Below the pieces are notes generated by a model, which did no database searches, was not told where the DNA came from, and saw only the letters and a program-made list of their open reading frames with translations. Shown here piece after piece: positions 16,232-25,863 of a stretch of 64,000 nucleotides of DNA (its first letter is position 1; each line of letters begins with the position of its first letter). The stretch comes from Chromatiales bacterium (ex Bugula neritina AB1) (lineage in GTDB: Bacteria; Pseudomonadota; Gammaproteobacteria; Granulosicoccales; Granulosicoccaceae), in assembly GCA_001730015.1 (NCBI GenBank), contig MDLA01000134.1, forward strand, positions 22,479-86,478, written 5' to 3'. Made by a program: the position numbers and the translations under genes.

Positions 16232-18529
16232 TTATTGGCAACGTGAATGCAGAAGGGCTTCCGGCTCTATAGGCGGTACGTGGTGCCGATGAAAAGGTAA
16301 TAGCCGGGCTCCCCGGCAGCCACTATCGACACGTTTGCCGGTCACCGGATGAATGGCAGCATAGCTGATACTCGAGGGTGCGTTAAAACGCAGTCCGGTG
16401 GTGCTGATTTTCGCGAATGTTCGCGCCCAGACTTCCAGTGCACCCCGGCTACCGGTGAGTTCTGTGGGTGAGTTGTCGTCGTTGCCCATCCATACGACAG
16501 AGGCAAAGTCACCACTGTAGCCTGCAAACCAGCTGTCGCGCAGATCATTTGAAGTGCCCGATTTCCCGGCTACAGCAAGCGCTGGATCAAGGTGTCGGTA
16601 GGCACGTCGACCGGTACCTTTTCGCATAGTATTTTGTAGAGCGTAGTTAAGTATATGCATGCTGGCCTGATCAATTACCTGTCGCCCGGCCAGCGGATAG
16701 CGCTGCAGTAGCTCGCCATCTACTGCCTGTATCTCCCTGATCGCTCTGAGCGGTGTAGAAAATCCGGAAGCTGCGAGTGTCTGATAGAGTTCTGCAACAT
16801 CGACAACAGACAGATCCAGTGCGCCAAGTAATAGTGATGGCAGGTGCGCAGGTGAAATGGACGGGTGCAGTTGTGTTAGCAGGGAGCTGATCCGTTCCAG
16901 ACCAATGGCAAGGCCGGTGTTAACTGCTGCCTGATTGTAAGAGTGTGTGAGGGCAGTGAGCAAAGGGACCGGGCCATGGCTTAAGCCGGTAAAGTTGGCG
17001 GGTGCCCAGATACTGCCATCGGGCTGATCGAGAAAGACGGCAGTATCGTCGACCGTTGTGATCAGATTATAGTTTTGCGGTTGCAGCAAGGCCGCCAGAT
17101 AGACAAACGGCTTTACCAGTGAACCTATTGGTCGACTCGCATCCAGAGCTCGATTAAAACCCGCATAGCGGGCTTCGCGACCACCAACCAGGGCCACCAC
17201 CTCACCGGTACTTGCTTTGCTGACGATAGCGGCTGTTTCCAGTGTCTTTGTTTGCTCTGGCGTGAAATTGTTTTCTGCTGCTATCTGCACGTAGGCTTCA
17301 TCCAGCGATAGCTCAAGCGCTTGTTGTACCAGTGGGTCGAAGTTAGTGAAAATACTCAGACCGTTTTTGTGTAGATCTTCTGTCGAATAATCACGCTTGA
17401 GTTGCCGTGCAACCAGGTCCAGGTAGGCGGGTTGCTGCTGGATATCGGTCTGGCGTGAAATTCCCAGATCCCGGGCCTGTGCTGCAGTAGCTGTCGCTTC
17501 ATCCAGGAGATTGTCTCTTAGCATGATACGCAGCACTAGATTTCTTCGCTTCAGGGCGCGCTCGGGATGGCGTATCGGGTTGTAATAACTCGGCCCTTTT
17601 AACATGGCTACCAGCAGAGCGTACTGATGCGTTTGCAGTTCCTGGATCGGTTTGTTGAAAAAATAGTAACTCGCCAGACCGAAGCCGTGAATAGCGCGAC
17701 TGCGATCCTGAGCAAAAAACACCTCGTTGGCAAATGCTTGCAGGATGTCGTCTTTTTCATAGCGTCGCTCGAGTATCAGTGCCATTGGCCACTCGGTGAG
17801 CTTGCGTTTCAAGCTGCGTTCGCGTGTTAAAAACAGATTTTTTACCAGTTGCTGAGTGAGCGTGCTGCCTCCCTGCGCAAATCGCCATTCCTTGAGATTG
17901 ACCCACATGGCTCTGGCTATACCCCGGAGAGATATGCCGGAGTGCTGATAGAATTTCGGGTCTTCTACGGCGAGCAGGGCATCGATCAATCCGGTCGGAA
18001 GCTGATCGAGAGACACCAGTAAGCGGTCTTCGTTTTGTGCCGGAGAGATGCGTCCGATCAGTACGGGTTCCAGTCGGGCAATGGCAACATCGTTGCCTTT
18101 GGTATCGAGCAGTTCGCTTATTGTATTGCCACTCCAGCGAATGACCAGATTGCTCGCAGGCTCCGGACCATCGGCAAATCGAAAACCACGGGTCTGTACG
18201 CTGAGCCGATTACCGCCCGGGTTGTACTGACCCGGTCCGTCGATGTTCTTGCGTTGATAGCCGAGGTTGTTCAGTTCATCAATAGTTGCACTTAAAGAGA
18301 TCTCCTGCCCTTGATACAATTCGAGCGGGCGGGCGTACACGCGTGCCGGAATAGACCACTTCGGGCCATCGAATACGGTTTGTATGCGGGTATCCAGTCG
18401 TTCGAGGGTGCGTGATGCCAGTGCCCCTAGCAGCAATACACAAACAACAAGCAGTGTCAGTGTGGTCAGCAGCCATGGATGACGTTTGACAAAATTCCGT
18501 GTGGACTGAAGGCTAGGTATCAGGCGCAT
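16232..18529 (-). CDS. mrcB: Penicillin-binding protein 1B (bifunctional glycosyltransferase/transpeptidase)
   Basis: This 765-residue class A PBP polymerises and crosslinks peptidoglycan at the inner membrane. After a short cytoplasmic part there is one membrane segment (about 20-42), then a UB2H-like region (about 60-150) that in E. coli binds the activator LpoB. The GT51 glycosyltransferase follows with AVEDPKFYQHSG, QGGSTLTQQLVKNLFL and LERRYEKDDIL. The transpeptidase has SxxK in RPIGSLVKPF, SxN in SYNQA and KSG in AGKSGTSND. The UB2H region marks it as PBP1B rather than PBP1A. It lies just downstream of nothing related and is transcribed toward cobT, 53 bases away. Confidence 0.93.
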   Translation of the reverse strand: MRLIPSLQSTRNFVKRHPWLLTTLTLLVVCVLLLGALASRTLERLDTRIQTVFDGPKWSIPARVYARPLELYQGQEISLSATIDELNNLGYQRKNIDGPGQYNPGGNRLSVQTRGFRFADGPEPASNLVIRWSGNTISELLDTKGNDVAIARLEPVLIGRISPAQNEDRLLVSLDQLPTGLIDALLAVEDPKFYQHSGISLRGIARAMWVNLKEWRFAQGGSTLTQQLVKNLFLTRERSLKRKLTEWPMALILERRYEKDDILQAFANEVFFAQDRSRAIHGFGLASYYFFNKPIQELQTHQYALLVAMLKGPSYYNPIRHPERALKRRNLVLRIMLRDNLLDEATATAAQARDLGISRQTDIQQQPAYLDLVARQLKRDYSTEDLHKNGLSIFTNFDPLVQQALELSLDEAYVQIAAENNFTPEQTKTLETAAIVSKASTGEVVALVGGREARYAGFNRALDASRPIGSLVKPFVYLAALLQPQNYNLITTVDDTAVFLDQPDGSIWAPANFTGLSHGPVPLLTALTHSYNQAAVNTGLAIGLERISSLLTQLHPSISPAHLPSLLLGALDLSVVDVAELYQTLAASGFSTPLRAIREIQAVDGELLQRYPLAGRQVIDQASMHILNYALQNTMRKGTGRRAYRHLDPALAVAGKSGTSNDLRDSWFAGYSGDFASVVWMGNDDNSPTELTGSRGALEVWARTFAKISTTGLRFNAPSSISYAAIHPVTGKRVDSGCRGARLLPFHRHHVPPIEPEALLHSRCQ

Positions 18530-18661
18530 GGAAAGCAGGGTGTTTTTCGGGTTAGACGCATCTGTAAATTATATTTGAAACTCTGCAAAAGGTTTGTTGC
18601 AGCTTATCTACCCGTGGCCCCGATAACTGATAAATCAGCAATAACGTAACCTTGAAAACGT

Positions 18662-19927
18662 ATGAAAAAACAGGCTAGAGAGAACGTGGTTGCATTCTGC
18701 CCGACGCAACAGCAGTGGCCACAGGTCGGGCGTGCAATCTGCGATGGCTTCGGAGAAATTAACTGGCAGGAAGAATCAGAACGTGATCATCTGCGGCCGG
18801 AGTCAAGGCGAATTGGCGTCTCGCATGGTGAAGAAATATTCGGTGGAGCCTTTGCCTATGATTTTCAAATGTCATTGCCAGGCGGCGCTATTGTGCCAGT
18901 TTCCGGTCTCGCCGGAGTAGGAATATCCCCGCCTTTTCAAGGCTGCGGCGGGCTGCATAAAATCATGGATAAGCACCTTGAGCAAAGCAGAACCCACCGG
19001 GATGCAGCTTCTGTGCTGATGGCGTCGGAGTCAGGCATCTATAAGCGCTACGGCTACGGCGCGGCCACTGAAATGGCTGTGTGGCAGTTGAAAACCCGTG
19101 AATTCGGTCTGCTCGATGGCCACCTTGAGTCCGGCCGGGTCCGGCTGATGCACGATACTGCCAAGGCAATTGCGGAAGTTTCAGCCATTTACCAGGCGAG
19201 TGTGCTTCAGGGTAATGGAGCGTTGCAACGCTCCGATGAATGGTGGCCGATGATCATTGGCAGCAAAACCCGAACCTGGTTCGGCGGTGGCGAGCAGTTT
19301 GTTGTTGTTCATTATACGGATAAAAACGTGGCAGATGCCTATGCCTTGTATACCCTGAAGGAATCGCCTGGTACGGAAGCGGGACACGGTTGCATCAGTA
19401 ACACCTGTACGGTAAATGAGTTGGTGGCGCTGGATATGAGCGCGGAAATTTCAATGCTGAGTTACCTGCAATCGATTGCCTGGGTTCGCGAGCTGATATG
19501 GGACTTCGGCCCGATCAATCCACGGGTTCGGTTCGCCATGAAAGATCCGCGGCAACTGCGACAACGCGCCCGAATAGACATGATGTGGCTACGACCGCTG
19601 GATCTGCCGGCACTCCTGAATGGCAGAACCTACTTTAGTGATGGCGAAGTGCTGCTGAACTATACCGACCCGGTATTTTCCGACCTGAGCGGATTCTGGT
19701 GGCTTAAAGTAGAGGGGGGTGTAGGAGATGTTACCAAACTAACAAGTGGTGATCAGGGGCTGGCTGTCGATATTGATTGCAGCGCACTCGGGATGGTGCT
19801 GACCGGCGGCACACGGGTTTGCGAGTTAGCTTCCTCAGGGATTATCCGGGGTACTGATGACGCGATTCATTTATTGGATCGGTTGCTGTTAACTGATCTT
19901 GTCCCCTTTAATCTAAACAAATTCTAA
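18662..19927 (+). CDS. Eis-like GNAT acetyltransferase with SCP2-type C-terminal domain
   Basis: This 421-residue protein has the architecture of Eis proteins: an N-terminal GNAT domain, a second degenerate GNAT fold and a C-terminal sterol-carrier-like domain. The acetyl-CoA site is visible near residues 84-100 (LAGVGISPPFQGCGGLHKIM), and SGIYKRYGYGAATE near 120-135 is the usual strand after it. The C-terminal carboxylate used by Eis may be the final Phe (NLNKF). Mycobacterial Eis acetylates aminoglycosides and proteins; the substrate in gammaproteobacteria is unknown. It diverges from mrcB. The start is ATG 18662. Confidence 0.8.
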   Translation: MKKQARENVVAFCPTQQQWPQVGRAICDGFGEINWQEESERDHLRPESRRIGVSHGEEIFGGAFAYDFQMSLPGGAIVPVSGLAGVGISPPFQGCGGLHKIMDKHLEQSRTHRDAASVLMASESGIYKRYGYGAATEMAVWQLKTREFGLLDGHLESGRVRLMHDTAKAIAEVSAIYQASVLQGNGALQRSDEWWPMIIGSKTRTWFGGGEQFVVVHYTDKNVADAYALYTLKESPGTEAGHGCISNTCTVNELVALDMSAEISMLSYLQSIAWVRELIWDFGPINPRVRFAMKDPRQLRQRARIDMMWLRPLDLPALLNGRTYFSDGEVLLNYTDPVFSDLSGFWWLKVEGGVGDVTKLTSGDQGLAVDIDCSALGMVLTGGTRVCELASSGIIRGTDDAIHLLDRLLLTDLVPFNLNKF

Positions 19928-19980
19928 AATGCTCACAGAGCGGGTGACAGGCTAACTGAGGTGTGTTGTAGGGGTTTTAT

Positions 19981-20040
19981 ATGTCATGACATTGTTTTGT
20001 TCGAAAGATCATGGTAGGGTGTTTTTTAATGTCATGACGT
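19981..20040 (+). promoter_or_regulatory. Promoter flanked by twin GTCATGAC palindromes
   Basis: A perfect 12-base palindrome ATGTCATGACAT (19981-19992) and a near copy ATGTCATGACGT (20029-20040) share the core GTCATGAC and stand 48 bases apart, centre to centre. Between them lie a possible -35 TTGTTT (19992-19997) and -10 TAGGGT (20015-20020), 17 bases apart. The second copy ends 13 bases before the CBM9 gene start. This arrangement suits a repressor binding two operators around a promoter, perhaps by looping. The regulator is not in the window. Confidence 0.5.
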
Positions 20041-20053
20041 AAAGTGGGTTGCG

Positions 20054-21157
20054 ATGAGAATTAAGTTGGGTTGCTTTGCTCTATTGTTAAGTGTAGCGGT
20101 AATTGGTTGCGGAGGCTCGGGTAGTTCAAATGGGTCAGCAGATGAAAGTGTCGGTGGTGTTTCTGCGCCAGTGTTCAACGATGATCTTTCGCCGGGAGCG
20201 GGTGTGGTTACACCGATTGAAACAGCAGAGCCGGGCGATCCGCGGGTCGAGCTTGCCTCACCGAACGATTCCGGAAGCACAATAGATAGAAAATTTTGTC
20301 AGGAAACGGTTCGCGCCGTTAGTTATGAGGCGTACTGCAGTGTTGATCTGGTGAATTGCAGTTTTCGCGAGGGTTATTATGTACCTCAGCCCGCTGGTGG
20401 GTTTGGCTGGGATGGAAATCGAGTTTGCGATCTGTCGCAGAGTTATGGTGTCGATTCTATAGAGGTACTCGTGCCGTATATTCGCCGGCGGCCGGATATA
20501 GATGGTAACTGGACGGCACAATGGCGGGACGGCGCAATTGCAGCAACGGTGAACTATGAAACCCGGCGAAATAATATTGATAACCTTTTGCTGTCGCCAG
20601 TGGCGGATTATCTTGACGGCGCGGGTTACTCCACCTGGACGGCGATGCACGACGGTACAAATTTGTATCTTGGTGTGCGAGTGTCTTCAGACTATATAAA
20701 CAGTTCTATTGTCGATTCAGATGAACCCTGGCACGATGATTCTATCGAAATCTATATCGACGGCAACAACAGCAAAACAGAAGAATATGATGGTGTTGAT
20801 GATTTTCAGATTCTGCTGACAGCAGAATCTGAACACTGGCAGCCTGCGTTGTCTGAGTTGTCGGCACCCGGACTTGGAATATTCTATAGAGCGAGCGTTT
20901 CAGGCAGAGGCCATGTGTACTATGAGGTGTCAATTAATCTGGAATCAGCTGGTATTGTTCCCGGTAGAGCCTTTGGTTTTGATGTGCACATAAACGAGGA
21001 TGACAATGGCGGTGACAGAGATGCAAAATGGGCCTGGTTCGAAAAATCCGGTAATGACCGGAGCTGGTATCGCCCCGATGTTTTTGGCACATTGATGCTG
21101 ACTGACTGTGACGATCGGACAAGCTGTGGCAGTTATCAGGTTTTATCAGGTGATTAA
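20054..21157 (+). CDS. Lipoprotein with CBM9-like carbohydrate-binding domain
   Basis: This 367-residue predicted lipoprotein has a lipobox ending VIGCGG (Cys20) followed by a glycine/serine linker. Residues about 90-135 hold six cysteines or so and may form a small disulfide-bonded module. Residues about 140-360 match the CBM9/DOMON-like sandwich: IDGNWTAQW, DGTNLYLGVRVSSD, PWHDDSIEIYIDGNN, YYEVSINLESAG and FGFDVHINEDD with the acidic calcium-type loop. It should bind a sugar or glycan at the outer membrane. The upstream palindromes suggest substrate-responsive control. It is a single gene with no hydrolase beside it. Confidence 0.75.
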   Translation: MRIKLGCFALLLSVAVIGCGGSGSSNGSADESVGGVSAPVFNDDLSPGAGVVTPIETAEPGDPRVELASPNDSGSTIDRKFCQETVRAVSYEAYCSVDLVNCSFREGYYVPQPAGGFGWDGNRVCDLSQSYGVDSIEVLVPYIRRRPDIDGNWTAQWRDGAIAATVNYETRRNNIDNLLLSPVADYLDGAGYSTWTAMHDGTNLYLGVRVSSDYINSSIVDSDEPWHDDSIEIYIDGNNSKTEEYDGVDDFQILLTAESEHWQPALSELSAPGLGIFYRASVSGRGHVYYEVSINLESAGIVPGRAFGFDVHINEDDNGGDRDAKWAWFEKSGNDRSWYRPDVFGTLMLTDCDDRTSCGSYQVLSGD

Positions 21158-21203
21158 GTGGTTGCTTCCTGCCTGAATTTATAGGAACCGGGGGCGGTTA
21201 GTC

Positions 21204-22013
21204 TTACTTGCACTGCAGAGCACGTTGCACGGTGTCTGCACTGGTATCGTTTGCGTAAATTTCGGTGGTAATGGATTTGTTGCGATACCGTGCGATTAGA
21301 GTATTTTCCCAGTGGGTATCCGGCAATACCATTTCCACACCATCGCCACAGTGACGAATGCCACCGGTTATCGTGTTTTCACCAATCCGGTGATTTGAAA
21401 ACCCGTCCATCGCAACCACCAGTTCAGGTACTTCATTAGCAAATGACCAGATTTTTAAGATGCCGCCTATATGTGGGGTTTCGACATAGGCTACATCGGC
21501 AATATTGTCACCGGTAAAATCGGCTATGCCAACCGGGGCGAGCCACCGGAACGCTCTGCCTATATAGGGTGTGCTTGCCAGCTTGAGCAGTTGGCCTTCC
21601 TCGGTCCCGTAGATCGCCAGTGACGCGCCAAGTTCACGATGGCTTTCAATTACTACAACATCATTAACACCGTCACCGGTTACGTCGCCGATTCTCGGGG
21701 TGACATCTTCGAATACTGAACTACCGGGTAAACGGATCGCAGCAGCGCAGGTATCTTTACCTTGCACCTCTGCATACAGCACGTTGGCTTCGACGGTGTC
21801 GCCGAGAACACCGTGCGCATAATCGGTAGTGGCATCGCCGTACCAGGCCTTGCTAACGCCGGTGCTGCCTGATGCCGCTATAGCCTCACCTGCATCTGCC
21901 GGGCCGGTCAGATAGGTGCATTCCTGTGCCTGAACGGATGCACTTAATGGAAAGATCAGCAAGAATGCCAACGCTATTTTATTAGCCAGGGGCTTTTTAG
22001 TTGATACAGTCAT
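21204..22013 (-). CDS. Secreted VCBS/FG-GAP-repeat protein
   Basis: This 269-residue exported protein has a signal peptide ending SVQAQ near residue 30. Two FG-GAP/VCBS-like calcium-binding units are clear, DVTGDGVNDVVVIE and DFTGDNIADVAYVE, and a third degenerate one follows. Such units build a beta-propeller blade each, so a small propeller or partial one is likely. The start ATG at 22013 directly abuts the stop of the upstream aldo/keto reductase (TGA then ATG), so the two are co-translated. No enzymatic motif is visible, and a functional link between the pair is not obvious. Confidence 0.7.
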   Translation of the reverse strand: MTVSTKKPLANKIALAFLLIFPLSASVQAQECTYLTGPADAGEAIAASGSTGVSKAWYGDATTDYAHGVLGDTVEANVLYAEVQGKDTCAAAIRLPGSSVFEDVTPRIGDVTGDGVNDVVVIESHRELGASLAIYGTEEGQLLKLASTPYIGRAFRWLAPVGIADFTGDNIADVAYVETPHIGGILKIWSFANEVPELVVAMDGFSNHRIGENTITGGIRHCGDGVEMVLPDTHWENTLIARYRNKSITTEIYANDTSADTVQRALQCK

Positions 22014-22949
22014 TCAGGGTCGAAAATACTTTATGCAGTTGGGTCGAGCCAGTTCCCAGCCGTGATCCAGTGCCGCGACAATGTTGTCGGGTAGTGCGGG
22101 TTGCTGGAGGGCCGCCAGGTTCTGTTCAAAGTGGGTTTTCGCGCTTGCACCGATAATTATTGCGTCGCCGTTACCTGTTTGCAAATCAGAGTGATGCTTC
22201 AACCAGCGCAGAGCAGCGTTGGCCGGTTGAATATTCTGCTCTTTGCATGCAGCGCTGAAAGCGTTGATTGCTTCGAAGTAGTCGGGCTTCCAATAACGCT
22301 CAAGGTACTGAACGTTGCCGTCGAACCGGCCTTTTCCGGGGGTCTTGTTGAGATCGAGGTGCTTGCCGCTCAGCATGCCGCCGGCGAGCGGGTTATACAC
22401 ATAGAAAGCGATGTTGTAATTTTGCAGACATAGCAATAGCTCGCGTTCAACATCTCGTGTTAATGCGTTATACATTCCCTGGTAGACAACCGGCAGCATC
22501 CAGTCTTCCTGTCGGCAGATTTCCGAAATTTCAGCTACCTGCCACGCGGAATAATTGCTGAGACCAAAGCGCTCAAAACGACCTGCTTCATAGTGTTTGT
22601 GGACGGCGGCCAGTGTCGCCCGTATTGGTACATCAAGATCCGGCTGGTGCAGATAAAGTAAGTCGACACGGTCCACTCCCATTCGTTGCAATGAGGTTAA
22701 AAACTGCTGATCAACCGAATCTGCACCGAGGCCGCCGGCCAGCGGGTTGACCTTCGTGGCGAGTCTGCAGCCGTTCAGTATATTGCGACTATTAAGGTCA
22801 CCGAGTAGCTCCTCGGTTTTGCCATCATTGTATACATATGCGGAATCAAGCTCATCGAAGCCCGCGTCGCGGAACGTGGTGATCATTTGTGCCGATGTAT
22901 CGTGATCAACCTGGCTGGCAAACGTCATTGTGCCGAGAATGCATTGCAT
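22014..22949 (-). CDS. Aldo/keto reductase (AKR7-like)
   Basis: This 311-residue aldo/keto reductase resembles the aflatoxin-aldehyde/succinic-semialdehyde reductases (AKR7). The start is set at ATG 22949, preceded by GGGAG at good spacing; the open frame reaches 31 codons further but lacks a family-like N-terminus. Catalytic residues appear as Asp and Tyr in ELDSAYVYNDGKTEE, Lys in ATKVNP and His in LYLHQPDLD. PAGG and the ASAKTHFEQNL segment bind the cofactor. It is followed without a gap by the VCBS-repeat gene and diverges from kefF. Confidence 0.85.
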   Translation of the reverse strand: MQCILGTMTFASQVDHDTSAQMITTFRDAGFDELDSAYVYNDGKTEELLGDLNSRNILNGCRLATKVNPLAGGLGADSVDQQFLTSLQRMGVDRVDLLYLHQPDLDVPIRATLAAVHKHYEAGRFERFGLSNYSAWQVAEISEICRQEDWMLPVVYQGMYNALTRDVERELLLCLQNYNIAFYVYNPLAGGMLSGKHLDLNKTPGKGRFDGNVQYLERYWKPDYFEAINAFSAACKEQNIQPANAALRWLKHHSDLQTGNGDAIIIGASAKTHFEQNLAALQQPALPDNIVAALDHGWELARPNCIKYFRP

Positions 22950-23120
22950 GTTGATACTCCCTGTTGTTGGTTGGCGGGTTGCTAACGGGTTTCTGGTCGC
23001 TGCTGTCAGCTGACAGGCAACAACAGATAATACAGCATGCACGCCTGCAACTGACGCCGTGTTGAAACTGGTTTAGTCATGGGTAAGATGATATCTCGCT
23101 TGATTTTTGATTCCGCAATA

Positions 23121-23181
23121 AATTTTGTCTCTTGCAAACATCAGTAGGTATCTGATGCGAGAACAAAATTTCACTGTGAAA
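23121..23181. promoter_or_regulatory. Two dyads in the aldo/keto reductase-kefF divergent region
   Basis: The 346-base gap between the divergent genes (22950-23295) contains no gene. It holds an extended imperfect hairpin (23121-23170), whose arms end in AATTTTG and include the exact CATCAG/CTGATG pair at 23139-23144 and 23152-23157. Immediately after comes a perfect 13-base dyad TTTCAC-T-GTGAAA (23169-23181). Both could bind regulators of either gene. The rest of the gap shows no clear -35/-10 pair. Confidence 0.4.
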
Positions 23182-23295
23182 GTAAATCCCGGCGCGACCT
23201 GCTCGCCATCCAGTTAATAAATCGGGTTACCATAGCAACTGCGGTGGTCGCGTTGCTTACAGCGATACCGGTTTACTTCACATGCGGAAATCCCT

Positions 23296-23910
23296 ATGGC
23301 CAGAGTTCTGGTTAATTACGCACATCCCGGGCAGCGCCACTCCAGAGTCAACAGTACGCTTGCCCGGCGTGCCGCTTTGCTTGATGGTATTACCTTTGTC
23401 GATCTGTATTCGCGCTACCCGCGTTTCAATATTGACATTGATCTTGAGCAGCAGCGGTTGCTGGAACACGACATCATCGTTTTGCAGTTTCCGATCTACT
23501 GGTATTCCACTCCATCGCTACTGAAAGAGTGGCAGGATCTGGTGCTTGAATACGGATTTGCCTATGGCCCGGGAGGGGACAAGCTGGCCGGCAAAAGCCT
23601 GTTACTAGCGGTGACGGCAGGCGGGGCCAAATCTGCCTATTGCACCGATGGCAGCAATCGGTGTGAGCTCAGAGACTTGCTGTCCCCGCTTGAGCAAACC
23701 GCTGGCCTTTGCAAAATGAACTTTCTACCCCCCTATGTTTTGTACAACGCTCACCAGGCGCGAGGTGCCAGTGAGGGCCTGTCACATGCCCATGCCTACG
23801 AAGAGCTGTTGTCAGGGTTGCGTGATGATCGAATAAACTTCGATGCGATAAACGGGCAGGCTGATTTTGGCTTTGCGCAGTTGCCTGCGTTGCTAGAGGA
23901 GTACAGGTAG
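23296..23910 (+). CDS. kefF: KefF/KefG-like quinone oxidoreductase, potassium-efflux ancillary protein
   Basis: This 204-residue flavodoxin-fold NAD(P)H oxidoreductase acts as the ancillary subunit of the glutathione-gated potassium efflux system next to it. FMN contacts are expected in the first loop (VNYAHPGQRHSRVN) and in QFPIYWYSTPSLLKEWQD near residue 65, a family signature. ATG 23296 is the start. Its stop overlaps the GTG of the antiporter gene (TAGTG), so the two are translationally coupled. In E. coli this subunit is needed for full KefC activity during electrophile stress. Confidence 0.85.
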   Translation: MARVLVNYAHPGQRHSRVNSTLARRAALLDGITFVDLYSRYPRFNIDIDLEQQRLLEHDIIVLQFPIYWYSTPSLLKEWQDLVLEYGFAYGPGGDKLAGKSLLLAVTAGGAKSAYCTDGSNRCELRDLLSPLEQTAGLCKMNFLPPYVLYNAHQARGASEGLSHAHAYEELLSGLRDDRINFDAINGQADFGFAQLPALLEEYR

Positions 23911-25859
23911 TGACCGACGGTTTTCTGTTTCAGGCGTTTATCTACCTGTGTGCATCGGTTATCGCAGTTCCACTTGCCAAGCGGCTCGGACTGGGGTCGG
24001 TCCTTGGTTACCTGATTGCCGGTGTGTTGATCGGGCCCGTCATTGGTCTGGTTGGTACGGAAACACAGGAGATACAGCATTTTGCAGAGTTTGGCGTGGT
24101 GATGATGCTGTTTCTGGTTGGTCTTGAGCTGGAGCCCAGGGCGTTGTGGGAAATGCGCGGTCGCCTGCTGGGTCTGGGGGGCTTGCAGGTTCTGTTGACC
24201 ACCGCCGCAGTCACAATGGCTGTCATGGCAAGTGGTCAGCCGTGGTCGATTGCTCTGGCCGTGGGACTGGTTATGTCGCTTTCTTCAACTGCCATCGTTT
24301 TGCAGACACTGAATGAGAAGGGCCAGATGAAATCGGATGGCGGACAGGCAAGCTTTTCGGTGCTGTTGTTTCAGGATATAGCGGTTATTGCCATGCTTGC
24401 ACTCATTCCGTTGTTGGCAGTGCCTGAACTGAGCGAGGCGCTGCATCATTCTGCTGATGACGGTCATGGTGGAAGAAGCGTTCTAGGCGGGCTGATGGGG
24501 TGGCAGGTTGCGGTTGTTAACTTGCTGGCTATTGCCGTGGTGGTTGTCGGCGGGCACTACCTGAGCCGGCCATTGTTCAGATTCATTGCTGGTTCAAAAC
24601 TGCGTGAGATGTTTACGGCCGTGGCTTTGCTGCTGATTATTGGCATTGCTCTGTTGATGACGCTTGTGGGTTTGTCGCCGGCACTGGGAACTTTTCTAGC
24701 CGGTGTGGTTCTGGCGAACAGTGAGTACCGCCATGAATTGGAAAGCAGTATAGAACCGTTTAAAGGGTTGCTGTTGGGGTTGTTTTTTATCACCGTCGGG
24801 GCTGGTATCGATTTCGGGTTATTGTTTGGCGATTTTGTACAGATTCTGGGGTATACCTTCGGACTTATTGTGGTCAAGGCGTCGATCCTTTTCATACTGG
24901 CTGTGTTATTCAAGGTGCGCGGAAGTGATCGCTGGTTGTTCTCTCTGGGACTTGCGCAGGCAGGTGAATTCGGCTTCGTGTTGTTGTCGTTCTCTGTGCA
25001 GAATGCGGTAGTGCCTGCTGCACTCGGGGATCAGCTTCTGCTGGTTGTTGCTCTTTCGATGCTGCTAACACCAGCGCTATTCGTATTCTTTGATAAAGTG
25101 ATACTGGCCCGCCTTGATCAGGGGCAGAGTCGCGATGCGGATGAAATAGCCGAGAAAGGTAAAATTGTTATTGCCGGACTGGGGCGGTTTGGTCAGATTG
25201 TTAATCGCATTCTGCTGGCAAGTGGCTATAAAACAGTAGTGCTTGAGCATCGTGCTGACACCATAGACGGTTTGCGCAAGTTTGGTGTGGCATCCTATTT
25301 CGGCGATGCTACGCGCCCTGATTTATTACATTCTGCCGGCCTGGAGGAGGCCAGTTTGCTGGTGGTTGCTATTGATGAACGCGAACCGGCGCTGGAATTG
25401 GTCCAGTACGCGAAACGCGTTAATCCGGGTATTCATGTTGTTGCGCGGGTCTTTGACCGTAACCACGTTTATCAGATGTATCAGGCAGGTGCCGATGATA
25501 TTGTGCGTGAGGTTTTCGATAGCTCGGTGCGGGCAGCACGATATGCGTTGGAGGCACTGGGTGAGCATCCATTTGAAGCCCAGAAAAGTACCACAGTGTT
25601 TGTGAAACGCGACCGTGAAGGTCTGCGAGAACTGGCGGCACTGTGGGACCCTGAGGTTCCGTCAATTGAAAATAGACCTTATATAGAAAAATCAAAGGAA
25701 GTGGCAAAAAGACTGGAAGACGCGCTGCTGGGAATGAGTGAATCAAAACACGATGAATTTGGCCGCGGCTGGGTAACACCCGGTCGCGCTGCTGATTCCA
25801 CCTCTTCGGATCAGCCAGTTGCAACAACGGCTGACAATTCCGAAAGACAGGGCGGTTGA
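23910..25859 (+). CDS. kefC: Glutathione-regulated potassium-efflux antiporter KefB/KefC type
   Basis: This 649-residue CPA2 cation:proton antiporter has about 12 membrane segments in residues 1-390 followed by a cytoplasmic KTN (TrkA-N) domain beginning KIVIAGLGRFGQIVN near residue 411, with the acidic end of the second strand in VVLEHRADT. Bound glutathione gates the E. coli relatives, and electrophile adducts open the channel to acidify the cytoplasm. The GTG start overlaps the kefF stop by one base. The protein is longer than KefC mainly through a C-terminal Ser/Thr/Gln-rich tail. Kef type rather than plain NhaP is supported by the neighbouring KefF. Confidence 0.87.
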   Translation: MTDGFLFQAFIYLCASVIAVPLAKRLGLGSVLGYLIAGVLIGPVIGLVGTETQEIQHFAEFGVVMMLFLVGLELEPRALWEMRGRLLGLGGLQVLLTTAAVTMAVMASGQPWSIALAVGLVMSLSSTAIVLQTLNEKGQMKSDGGQASFSVLLFQDIAVIAMLALIPLLAVPELSEALHHSADDGHGGRSVLGGLMGWQVAVVNLLAIAVVVVGGHYLSRPLFRFIAGSKLREMFTAVALLLIIGIALLMTLVGLSPALGTFLAGVVLANSEYRHELESSIEPFKGLLLGLFFITVGAGIDFGLLFGDFVQILGYTFGLIVVKASILFILAVLFKVRGSDRWLFSLGLAQAGEFGFVLLSFSVQNAVVPAALGDQLLLVVALSMLLTPALFVFFDKVILARLDQGQSRDADEIAEKGKIVIAGLGRFGQIVNRILLASGYKTVVLEHRADTIDGLRKFGVASYFGDATRPDLLHSAGLEEASLLVVAIDEREPALELVQYAKRVNPGIHVVARVFDRNHVYQMYQAGADDIVREVFDSSVRAARYALEALGEHPFEAQKSTTVFVKRDREGLRELAALWDPEVPSIENRPYIEKSKEVAKRLEDALLGMSESKHDEFGRGWVTPGRAADSTSSDQPVATTADNSERQGG

Positions 25860-25863
25860 AGGC

